From the NCBI RefSeq assembly GCF_037414475.1, contig NZ_CP147913.1:930001-994000 (forward strand): a stretch of DNA of 64,000 nt, in the 5' to 3' direction. Shown piece after piece: positions 8,401 through 16,700 of the stretch. The notes beneath the pieces are model-generated. The model made no database searches. It saw only the letters and a program-made list of their open reading frames with translations, and was not told the origin of the DNA. Each line of letters starts with the position of its first letter. Within the stretch, counting starts at the first letter, position 1. A program made the position numbers and the translations under genes. Origin of the DNA: Myxococcus stipitatus (lineage in GTDB: Bacteria; Myxococcota; Myxococcia; Myxococcales; Myxococcaceae).

Positions 8401-11149
8401 CATCGTAGTAGCCGCCGTACTCCTCTTCCAGGCGGAGAGTCTCCACCTCGACGAACGCAGGCGATGGCGATGCCTTGATGCGCTTGCCATTCCAATCCAC
8501 CACCACGCCTTTCACCGAGACAGGACGACCCTCCTTGACCCGCTTGGTATCGGTCTGAAGCCCCAGGTAGTAGCGCTCCGGATGAATGCGCCCGGAGGAA
8601 AAGCCTCGCGTCAGGCGCCCACTGCCAGCCTCGAAGACGCTGACGCCGGCACGCAACGACATGGGGCCCCGTACGTCGCCCATGTCCTCGCGGCCGGGGC
8701 ACTTGAGCACAACCTTCCCTTCCTCATCGAGCACACCTTTGGCCTCGCCCAGCGTGTCTGAATGGAACGCCTGTCCCTCGTCCGCGGCGCTCGACGGGCC
8801 GTAGACAAACTCGCCGTTCTCCACCGGCTTGAAGCTCGTCGGAGACACGGTGCAGCGGAGTTCAACGGGGCTCTTTTCCGCCGAGCCTCCAAAGAGATAG
8901 GTGGCGGCCACCTCGACAGGGACCTCCTCGCCCAAGAGGGAATCCCGAGCGTCGATGAGCGCCGACACCTCCATCCGCTCGGGGACGAACTCCTCCACGT
9001 TGAAGCTGTAGCTGCCCACCTCCCGGGCGGCCACCCGCAGCGATACGTGGTATCGCCCCGTGTCCTGGAACGCCTCGAAGGGCAGGTCGAACGCCACGAG
9101 GCCCGCCTCGTTCGTCTTCAGCCACCCCTTCTTCAATTCCTGCTCACGCGGGTCCACCACCACCCATTCCACCGGCATCCCCTTGGGGGGCGCCAGGTGC
9201 GCCGCGCCACGCAACACCGCGGCCACGTGCGCCGTGTCGCCGGGCCGGTACACGCCTCGGTCAGACCAGATGGCGCCGCGGTAGGTGCTCTCCGTGCCGT
9301 ACGTCTCTCCGTGCACATCCGCGTTGGAGGGCTTCGTCTCCAGATCGTCGTACCGGAGGTACGTCAGCTCTTCGCCTTGACGCGCGATGAGCGCGAAGGG
9401 GTCACGCTCATCCACACCGGGCTTGGGCACGCGCAACACGCAGCCCTCCTCGCCCTGGGTGACACATCGGTCGAGGATCAGGCCGCTCTTCTTCACCAGC
9501 GTCACATCCACGCCAGATAGAGGAAGGGTGCTCTCGATGCCCAGCGCCCACACCCAGACGGTCCCCTCGTCCGTGGTGCCAGGTGAAGGAGCGCCTCGCT
9601 TGGCGACGAGGCTCAGGTTCGTGAGCAGGACGCTCGCCAGGTCCCGCTGTTCCTCAGTCGCCACGGAGACCGCGACGAGCCCCTTCGTCGCTGGAGATAC
9701 GAGACTGGCCACATCGAGGTACGTCGTTGTCAGTGTGTCCTGCGGGGAGGAGAAGGCCAACGTCTTCTTCAGCAACAGATTGGACGTGCGCGCATCCAGG
9801 GCATAGGAGCCGCCGTGCCTGTGACTCATCCAGAAGATGAGGTTCTCCGGCGGAACGTGCCGGATGGTGAGTTCCGCCTCATCGAGGTTGCGATGCTGGA
9901 GGGGCAGAGTCCGCCATGCGCTGTGCGGCAGATAGCGCCCTCCCAGGGTGAACGCCAGGCGTGGTTCGAGCGCGGGGATGGAGATGTCCCGCTCGAAGTC
10001 GGACAACAGGACGCCGCCGCCAGCGGAGCGCATCCCCCCGGCGATGCGCAGCGTATAGGTGCCTCGCTTGAAGTCTCCCATCACGAGGAAGCCCCCTCGC
10101 GTGGGGAGCACCGACACCTTCACGGGAGGCGTCAGCCGGATGGAGGATGCGTCGACGGGAAGGCAGCCATTGTCTTCGTCTCGCCAGTACTCGTATTCGT
10201 GAATCTCCGGGGCACTCGGTGGAGCCTCCATCCCCACGTCGCGGCAACTGACCGTCAGGTAGATACCCGTCGCCCCCGCCTTTCGGCCCACCCCGGTGAT
10301 GTCCAGACGTTTGCCATTGCGCAGCTCGAAGGAGTCCCCCGCCGAGGGAGCACGGATGCCTGAGCCGGAGGGGGACGTCAGCCCCTCCTTGAGCGCCCAA
10401 CGGATCGTCGCACCATGCTCGAAGCCCTCATCGGCCAACTCCACGCCGACGGTGTCAAGCGAACGCGCTCCCTCGGCAAGCCACTTCACGCCCTGGATGG
10501 GCCGGGTTCCCATGAAAAAGGTGCTGAGTGATTGGACAGACTTCGGGTCGACAGGACCGGAGAACACCAGGTCCACCTCGACTCGGCGGCTCTTGTGGTC
10601 GAACAGCTTGGGTTGCAACCGGAGGAACCGGAGCGACGGTGTCTTGAAGCGGTGGGACCACGCGCCTTCCGAGGGCGGTTTCACCACGCCGCCCTTCGTC
10701 CTCAAGGCCTCGATGGTAAGGGTGTACTCCGCCTCGAATGCGAAACCCGGCTCCAGGGGCTTGAAGACGAGCGTGGACGGCCCGGTCCACTCCAGGGCTC
10801 CCGGGACTTTTGGCGAGAAGTTGATGACCGTCCCTTTCAATCGCTCGCTCTCGTCGACCTCCGGAACCACCGCGCGCGCCAGTTCAATGACGACGCCGCG
10901 GGGGAGGACGTGCTCCAGCCCCTGTGTGCGAATGATGGGAGAGAGGGTCTCCGGCTTCGTCGGCGGGAGGGCGCTGGAGAGACCACTCCCCTGGGTGGCA
11001 TCCGGTATGGATGTCTTTGAGTCCGAGGTGGAGTTCTCCTCCGCCTGCTGACAACCGTTGAGGGCGGTGCACACGAGGAGCACCGCGAAGAGCCAGTGCA
11101 CGCACATCGCACGGCCTGGTGGGGACGAGACAGGGGACTGCACATCCAT
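5420..11149 (-). CDS. yfhM: Bacterial alpha-2-macroglobulin (YfhM-type) lipoprotein, copy A
   Basis: A 1909-residue protein. ATG at 11149 has GGAGG seven bases upstream; a second Met at residue 15 begins the hydrophobic signal. The signal ends at an LNGC lipobox-like site, so the mature protein is probably a periplasm-facing lipoprotein. The long middle is built of beta-sandwich MG domains. The thioester motif is intact as YGCIEQ with Cys1426, followed by the alpha/alpha-barrel TED region (TPSGGFGYWPG, YATHMLLDAQ). A C-terminal receptor-like domain (VDRLPAGWEIENARLG) follows. These proteins trap proteases through the activated thioester after cleavage of a bait region. First gene of an operon with pbpC. 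The shared element at 11176-11191 may be its promoter or operator. Confidence 0.93.
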   Translation of the reverse strand: MDVQSPVSSPPGRAMCVHWLFAVLLVCTALNGCQQAEENSTSDSKTSIPDATQGSGLSSALPPTKPETLSPIIRTQGLEHVLPRGVVIELARAVVPEVDESERLKGTVINFSPKVPGALEWTGPSTLVFKPLEPGFAFEAEYTLTIEALRTKGGVVKPPSEGAWSHRFKTPSLRFLRLQPKLFDHKSRRVEVDLVFSGPVDPKSVQSLSTFFMGTRPIQGVKWLAEGARSLDTVGVELADEGFEHGATIRWALKEGLTSPSGSGIRAPSAGDSFELRNGKRLDITGVGRKAGATGIYLTVSCRDVGMEAPPSAPEIHEYEYWRDEDNGCLPVDASSIRLTPPVKVSVLPTRGGFLVMGDFKRGTYTLRIAGGMRSAGGGVLLSDFERDISIPALEPRLAFTLGGRYLPHSAWRTLPLQHRNLDEAELTIRHVPPENLIFWMSHRHGGSYALDARTSNLLLKKTLAFSSPQDTLTTTYLDVASLVSPATKGLVAVSVATEEQRDLASVLLTNLSLVAKRGAPSPGTTDEGTVWVWALGIESTLPLSGVDVTLVKKSGLILDRCVTQGEEGCVLRVPKPGVDERDPFALIARQGEELTYLRYDDLETKPSNADVHGETYGTESTYRGAIWSDRGVYRPGDTAHVAAVLRGAAHLAPPKGMPVEWVVVDPREQELKKGWLKTNEAGLVAFDLPFEAFQDTGRYHVSLRVAAREVGSYSFNVEEFVPERMEVSALIDARDSLLGEEVPVEVAATYLFGGSAEKSPVELRCTVSPTSFKPVENGEFVYGPSSAADEGQAFHSDTLGEAKGVLDEEGKVVLKCPGREDMGDVRGPMSLRAGVSVFEAGSGRLTRGFSSGRIHPERYYLGLQTDTKRVKEGRPVSVKGVVVDWNGKRIKASPSPAFVEVETLRLEEEYGGYYDEDDSQDFLERNLRALPESRFLAKVVGGRFNFTVTPEQNAAGYLVRVGSGRTRSDLVLEGQGRYHWRNTVSRVDQTPRRHTPTPLDVVVPREVRNGEPFTVKVKAPYRGRMLFTVETDRVLASEWKAVEPGEVTWTFTPKKFAPNLYVSALMVKDPHLESREAFMSERAFGVASVMMAPVDYTQAVAMRVPKEVRSNESLAVDLDLGPLDEPTFASVAVVDEGILSVTGFQSPNPLQKIFTKRALGVRTYETIGWTMLMPPGGSSRPAGGDAAGDASGRVRPIKPVALWSGVVRVPASGKLRLPFRLPQYRGAVRVMAVTAGPKRVGNASAKVLVKDPLVLQTTLPRFLTQNDEVQVPVFVTNLSGKAQDVKVTLRAESLPVPGLSGPVAATSPLQLLSKSEGLARVENGKSRTFVFQARAVQSVGAARLSVVVEGGGHTSKETLDVPLSPAGPRERRVQRIELAQGVTDVSKYLQGWTPTTERSTLWVTANPYAQSLQHLSYLARYPYGCIEQTTSSTRPLLFMSEMVDSIDPTLTGKGSVESMVLAGISRVLSMQTPSGGFGYWPGSTDAVPWGTAYATHMLLDAQKLKYPVPQERLNGALQWMGDSLNAIEGWGGHHRDAMGEAEAYMHYVLALSGKGRKARVQKLVDVLTEKQKAGPLSGQDLEAMYTLKAALWLSGDRRYEKELRSPDLSPVTDERKNSWSFYSDRRRRGFMLSTFQDLFGNDAAGEPLAAMVAESLQAQSSDWYTTQELVWGITGLGKRLKGASMQFAPPVLTVDGEQVVAQQSRASRASDRTWVLARASERNALQLDLPSKDSGKVYLVLSSEGVRSDSQARVGGQGLTLTRRYRKSDGSLLEPGKSPVALAALIHVELELRNTTAEVMRNIVLVDRLPAGWEIENARLGREVAVNWVAADALWKPDYVNIRDDRMEVFGALEAKESKTVVYSVRAVTAGTFTIPGAEAEAMYDSRVWAREPGGTAQVTGPWKDSLL

Positions 11150-11175
11150 GGGGCCTCCGGGGATGTGCCGCGTCC

Positions 11176-11191
11176 TTCACTTAACGTGCCG
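11176..11191 (-). promoter_or_regulatory. Conserved element upstream of yfhM copy A
   Basis: On the minus strand this reads CGGCACGTTAAGTGAA. Copy B has CGGCACGTCACGTGAA at 19484-19499. Both end exactly 26 bases before the yfhM start codon. The position suits a promoter core or operator. The responsible factor is unknown, and no standard sigma-70 or sigma-54 consensus fits. Confidence 0.45.
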
Positions 11192-11326
11192 CAGTCACAT
11201 ACAACGAGGCACATCCGGGTGCGGTCCACTGACCACGCTCGGCGTTCGTTCTGCGTGCGTCCGCCCGTCCGCATCGTGTGCGTAGAGCCACACCGTCAGC
11301 CTCTTCGTTTGTCATACCAACGAGGC

Positions 11327-13699
11327 TCAGCGGCGCTCGCGGACGACGTGCGTGCGCTTCGCGGTGAGGCCTCGGTCATCCGTGACGAGGATTTCGTGGG
11401 TCCCCACCGACGGGGTCCACCACATGCGCTCGTCCGCGCGCGCGGTGCCCAGCAGCACGCCATCCACGAACCACGTGAGCGCGCGCTCATGGGAGGCCTC
11501 CGCCTCCAACGGCACCTCCTGCTTCTCCCGAGGCAGCCCCGGAATCAGCAGCGTGATGTGCGTGGGACCGGGCGAGACGATGCTCGGTGCCGCGCGCTCA
11601 CCTCCGGGCTCACATCCCGGCGCCGCTGACGGCGGCTCGGGCAGGCGGCGATGCTGCTCCTCCAGCCAGCGGCGGATGGTCGCGGGCCAGGTCACGAACA
11701 CCCGCGACTGCGTCTTCCGCCCCGCGCGACACGTGGGCCCCACCGCGAGCCCCGTGGCCACATCCACCTCCACGCGCTGGTGATAGGGACACCGCGTGGT
11801 GGGCACCGAGGTCCGCCTCGCGTAGACCTCCTTGCGCTGCGTACACGCCTCCGTCGGCAGTTGCCCCGAGTACGCGCAGACCTCCACCCGCATCAAATCG
11901 CCAGGCGCGTTCAGGTCCTCGTCTGGAAGGGAGCGCCCCCGGGGCCCCACTCCCTCCAGGATGTCGAACAGCACCGGCCCCGCCGCATCCGCGCCCACCA
12001 GGTGCACGCTGGGCGAGTGGTCGAAGTTCCCCAACCACACCACCGCCGTGTGCCGAGGCCCCGAGCCCACCGCCCACGCATCCCGATGCCCGAAGCTGGT
12101 CCCCGTCTTCCAATGCACCCGCGCGGGCAACCCCGTCAGCCGCCGCCGCTCCGGGAAGTCGGGCCGGTCCCGAAGCGACAAGGCCCTGCGCGTCAGCCAC
12201 GCCGCTCCCGGGGACATCACCTCCACCGGCGCTTCTCGAGGCTGCCCTTCCTCCAACAACCGCAACGGCCGGGCGCGTCCGTCCCCCGCCAGCGCGACGT
12301 ACACACCCGCCACCTCCAGCGGTGTCATCTCGATGCCACCCACCGCCGCGGACAAGCCGTAGTAACCCGGCTCCGCGACGAGGCTGGTCGCCCCCGAAGC
12401 ACGCAACGCGCCGAGGAAACGCTCCACGCCCACTCGCTCCAAGAGCCGCACGAAGGGCATGTTGAGCGACTGGGACAGCGCGTACTCCAGCCGCACCAGC
12501 CCCAGGAACCGGCCATCGAAGTTGCGCGGTGAGTAACCGCCATACGTGGTGGGGATGTCCGCCACGAGCTGCTCCGGCCCCACCATCCCCAGGTCGATGC
12601 CCATGGCATAGAGCAGCGGCTTGAGCGCCGAGCCCGGCGAACGCGGCGTGGCGAAGCCCGCAATCTGCCCACCATGCCGCTCATCGAAGAAGTCGAAGTT
12701 CCCCACCAGCGCGAGCACCTCGCCCCGCTCACGCTCCACCACCACGGCCGTGCCGTTGTGGATTCCCTTCGGAAGCAACGTGACGGCCGCGTCCCGCATC
12801 AGCCGCTCCACCATCCGCTGCGTCCCCGCATCCAGTGTCGTTCGAAGCATCGTCTGCCCCGGACGCTGAGCCCGCAACCACACGGCCGCGTGCGGCGCCT
12901 CGCGCGGAAACGCCTTCATCTCCAGAGGCACCGACGAGGCTCGCACCTCCTCCAGCACCTCCTCCTTCGAACTGCTCGCGTCCTCCGGCCCGCGCGGAAG
13001 CGCCTCCACCTCCAAGAGCCTCCGCGCCACGTCGTTCCGAGCCGCCCGCAGCCGCTCCTGGTTCTCCGGCACGGGAAAGCGACGATTCGGGTTCTGAGGC
13101 ACCGCCAGCAGCGTCGCGATTTCCGCCGGGCTCAGGTGCGCCGCCGTGTGGCCGAAGTACGCCAGCGCCGCCGCCTCCACGCCCTCCACGTTGCGCCCGT
13201 ACGGCACGAACTGGAGATAGGACGCCAGCACCTCCGCTTTCGTCAGACGCAGCTCCAGCTGCATCGCGCGGAAGGACTCCACCAGCTTCGACGTGAAGGT
13301 GCGCGGCCGTGGCTCCAGCACCCGCACCAGCTGCATCGTCAGCGTGGACGCTCCCGACACGCGGCGCCCCCGCGTCACGTTGAGGGCGGCGGCGCGCACC
13401 ACCGCGAGCGGGTCCACACCCGGGTGCGAATAGAAGCGCTTGTCCTCCAGCGCCAGCAACGCCCGGATGTAGGCCGGGTCGATGCGCTCCACTGGAGCCG
13501 CGATGCGCCACCGTTCATCTGGCGCGAGGAACACATGCGCCGGAGTCCCGTCGCGGTACTCCAGCACCACGGAGGGTGGCGCGGTGAGGCGCGACGGCAG
13601 CGGCACCCACCACGCCGCCGCCACCCCCACCGCCATGAGGCTCAACAACCCCAAGGCGGTCCATCCCAGCTTCTTCAGGAGGTGGCGGAAGCGACGCAT
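11327..13699 (-). CDS. pbpC: Penicillin-binding protein 1C, copy B
   Basis: A 790-residue paralogue of the protein at 3046-5418. The ATG at 13699 is chosen because it reproduces the start of copy A and lies one base after the yfhM stop (TGA-C-ATG); the frame is open 26 codons further into yfhM. GT51 motifs (EDKRFYSHPG, SGASTLTMQLVR) and transpeptidase motifs (SALK in place of STLK, SLN, KTG) are all present, so both copies look active. Residues 41-100 are identical between the copies while the membrane helix (~4-28) has diverged. Expected role: inner-membrane peptidoglycan synthesis or repair linked to the neighbouring macroglobulin. Confidence 0.94.
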   Translation of the reverse strand: MRRFRHLLKKLGWTALGLLSLMAVGVAAAWWVPLPSRLTAPPSVVLEYRDGTPAHVFLAPDERWRIAAPVERIDPAYIRALLALEDKRFYSHPGVDPLAVVRAAALNVTRGRRVSGASTLTMQLVRVLEPRPRTFTSKLVESFRAMQLELRLTKAEVLASYLQFVPYGRNVEGVEAAALAYFGHTAAHLSPAEIATLLAVPQNPNRRFPVPENQERLRAARNDVARRLLEVEALPRGPEDASSSKEEVLEEVRASSVPLEMKAFPREAPHAAVWLRAQRPGQTMLRTTLDAGTQRMVERLMRDAAVTLLPKGIHNGTAVVVERERGEVLALVGNFDFFDERHGGQIAGFATPRSPGSALKPLLYAMGIDLGMVGPEQLVADIPTTYGGYSPRNFDGRFLGLVRLEYALSQSLNMPFVRLLERVGVERFLGALRASGATSLVAEPGYYGLSAAVGGIEMTPLEVAGVYVALAGDGRARPLRLLEEGQPREAPVEVMSPGAAWLTRRALSLRDRPDFPERRRLTGLPARVHWKTGTSFGHRDAWAVGSGPRHTAVVWLGNFDHSPSVHLVGADAAGPVLFDILEGVGPRGRSLPDEDLNAPGDLMRVEVCAYSGQLPTEACTQRKEVYARRTSVPTTRCPYHQRVEVDVATGLAVGPTCRAGRKTQSRVFVTWPATIRRWLEEQHRRLPEPPSAAPGCEPGGERAAPSIVSPGPTHITLLIPGLPREKQEVPLEAEASHERALTWFVDGVLLGTARADERMWWTPSVGTHEILVTDDRGLTAKRTHVVRERR

Positions 13700-13700
13700 G

Positions 13701-16700
13701 TCAGAGCAGGCTGTCCTTCCACGGGCCGGACACTCGCACCGTGCCGCCCGCCTCGCGCGCCCAGATGCGCGGGTCATACATGGCCTCGACCTCCACCGTC
13801 GGGAGCGTGAAGGAACCCGCCGTCACCGCGCGCACCGCGTAGATGACCTTCTTCGACTCCTTCGCGTTGAGCGCGCCGAAGACCTCCATCCGGTCGTCGC
13901 GGATGTTCACGTAGTCCGCCACCCACAACGAATCCCCGGACACCCAGTCCACCGAGCCTCCGCGCCCCAACCGCGCGTTCTCGATTTCCCAGCCCGCCGG
14001 CAACCGGTCCACCAGCGCGAGGTTCTGCACCCGCTCACCCGTGGTGTTCTTCAGCTCCAGCTCCACGTAGACGAGCTCCGCCAACGCCACCGGCGACGAC
14101 CTCAGGTTCAGCTCCGAGCCATCCGCCTTGCGGTACTTGCGCGTCAGCACCAGTCCCTGGCCGCCCATGCGCACCTGTCCGTCCGAGCGCACACCCTCGC
14201 TGCTCAGCACGAGGAACAGCTTGCCCGCGTCCTTGGACTTCACGTCGAGCTGGAGCTGCTTGCGCTCGCTGGCCCGAGCCAGCGCCCACGTGCGGTCCGA
14301 CGCACGCGACTCCTTGTTCTGCTGGGCCGACACCTGCTTGCCATCCACCGTCAACACCGGCGGGGTGAACTCCGTGGACACGCCCTTCAGCCGCTTGCCC
14401 AGGCCGGTGATGCCCCAGACCAGCTCCTGCGTCGTGTACCAGCCACTCGAGTGCGTCTGGAGCGACTCGGCCACCATGGCCGCCAGGGGCTCTCCCGCGG
14501 CGTCGGTGCCGAAGAGGTCCTGGAACGTGCTCAGCATGAAGCCGCGACGGCGACGGTCCGAGTAGAAGGACCAGGAGTTCTTGCGCTCGTCGGTGACGGG
14601 CGACAGGTCCGGGTTGCGCAGCTCCTTCTCATAGCGGCGGTCTCCCGCGAGCCACAGCGCGGCCTTGAGCATGTACTCCTCTTCACGCTCCTGGCTCTCC
14701 AGCGCCCGCTTCTTCGACCGCTCCGCCAGCCCCTCCACCAGCTTCTGCACCCGCGCCTTGCGGCCCTTGCCCGACAGCGCCAGCACGTAGTGCATGTACG
14801 CCTCCGCGCTCTCGACGTAGGCGCCCGCGCGGACCTCCCGCCCCTCGTAGCTGTTGAGCACGCCGCCCATGTACCGGAGCGCGTCGTCCAGCCGGTCCTG
14901 CGGCACGGGGTACTTCTGCTTCTGCGCGTCCAGCAACATGTGCGTCGCGTACGCGGTGCCCCACTCCACCGGCTCGGCCGCTCCCGGCCAGTAGCCGAAG
15001 CCTCCCGACGGCGTCTGCATGGACAACACCCGGTTGATGCCCGAGGTCACCATGTCCGCCAGCGTGCCCCCTTCCGTGAGCGTGGGGTCGATGTTGTCCA
15101 CCAGCTCGGACACGAAGAGCAGCGGGCGCGTCGACGACGTCGTCTGCTCGACGCAGCCATAGGGGTAGCGCGCCAGATACGAGAGGTGCTGGAGCGACTG
15201 CGCATACGGATTCGTCGTCACCCACAACGTGGAGCGCTCGGTCGTCGGCACCCACCCCTGGAGATGCTTCGAGACATCCGTCACGCCTTGCGCCAGCTCG
15301 ATGCGCTGCACGCGCCGCTCGCGCGGCCCCGAGGGTGACAGCGGCACGTCCAACGTCTCCTTCGACGTGTACCCACCGCCCTCCACCACGACGCTCAACC
15401 GCGCGGCGCCCACCGACTGCACCGCGCGCGCCTGGAACACGAAGGTCGTGGACTTGCCATCCGCCACCCGCGCCCGGCCCTCGCTCTTGCCCAGCAACTG
15501 CAACGGCGACGTGCCCGTGGAGGGCAACTCGAGGCCCGGCACCGGGAGCGACTCCGCGCTCAGCGTCACCTTCACGTCCTGCGGCTTGCCGGACAGGTTG
15601 GTGATGAAGACGGGCACCTGGATTTCATCGTTCTGCGTGAGGAAGCGCGGCAGCGTCGTCTGAAGCACCAGCGGGTCTCTCACGAGCACCTGCGCGCTCG
15701 CGCGTCCCACGCGCTTGGCCCCCGCCGTCACCGCCATGACTCGCACGGCGCCGCGGTACTGCGGCAGCTTGAAGGGCACGCGCAGCTTGCCGTTGGCCGG
15801 CACCTGCACCACGCCGCTCCACAGCGCCACCGGCTTGACGGGCTGCACGCGGCCGCTCGCGTCTCCCTCCGCGTCACCACCCGTGGAGCGCGTGTTGCCG
15901 CCCGGAGGCACCAGCACCGTCCAGCCGATGGTCTCGAAGGTGCCCACGCCCAGGGCCCGCTTGGTGAAGAGCTGCTTGATGGGGTCCGGGCTCTGGAAGC
16001 GCGTGAGGGAGAGGATGCCCTCGTCCACCACCGCCACCGTCGCGTAGGTGGGCCCCTCCAGCGCGCCCAACTCCAGGTCCACCGTGAGCGTGTCGTTTGA
16101 GCGGACCTCCTTGGGCACGTTCATCGTCACCGCCTGCGTGTAGTCCACCGGCTCCAGCGTCACGCTGGCCACGCCGAACGCGCGGTCCGGCATGAACGCC
16201 TCGGGGGACTCCAGGTGCGGGTCCTTCACGAGGAAGGTGCTCACGTAGACGTTCGGGGCGAACTGCTTGGGCGTGAAGCTCCACGTCACCTCGCCCGGCT
16301 CCACCGCCTTCCACTCGCTGGTGAGGACGCGGTCCGTCTCCACGGTGAAGAGCATCCGGCCCTTGTAGGGAGCCTTGACCTTCACGTTGAAGGGCTGGCC
16401 CACGCGGGCCTGCGCCGGGACTGCGACATCCAACGACGTGGGCTTGAGCGGACGCGGCGTCTGGTCCACGCGCGAGCCCTCGCCCCACCAGTAGTAGCGG
16501 CCCTCCCCCTCCAGTTCGAGGTCCGTCTGCGCATTGCCGGAGCGCACGCGCACCAGGTAACCCGCGGCGTCCGCGCCGGGCGTCACGGTGACGTTGAAGC
16601 GGCCCCCCGACACCTTCGCGGTGACGCGGCCCTCGCCCATCGGACGAAGGTAGCGCTGATAGCGGTCATAGCCCTCCGCCTCGTCGTAGTTGTAGCCGTA

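Larger units (their letters stand above)
3046..11191 (-). repeat. Unit A of tandem yfhM-pbpC duplication
   Basis: This unit (yfhM, one-base gap, pbpC) is repeated head-to-tail as unit B at 11327-19499. Gene order, one-base spacing, pbpC length (790 residues in both) and the upstream element are shared. The two units are separated by about 135 bases of unrelated-looking DNA. No transposase or flanking direct repeat was seen, so the duplication is probably old or made by unequal recombination. Confidence 0.88.
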
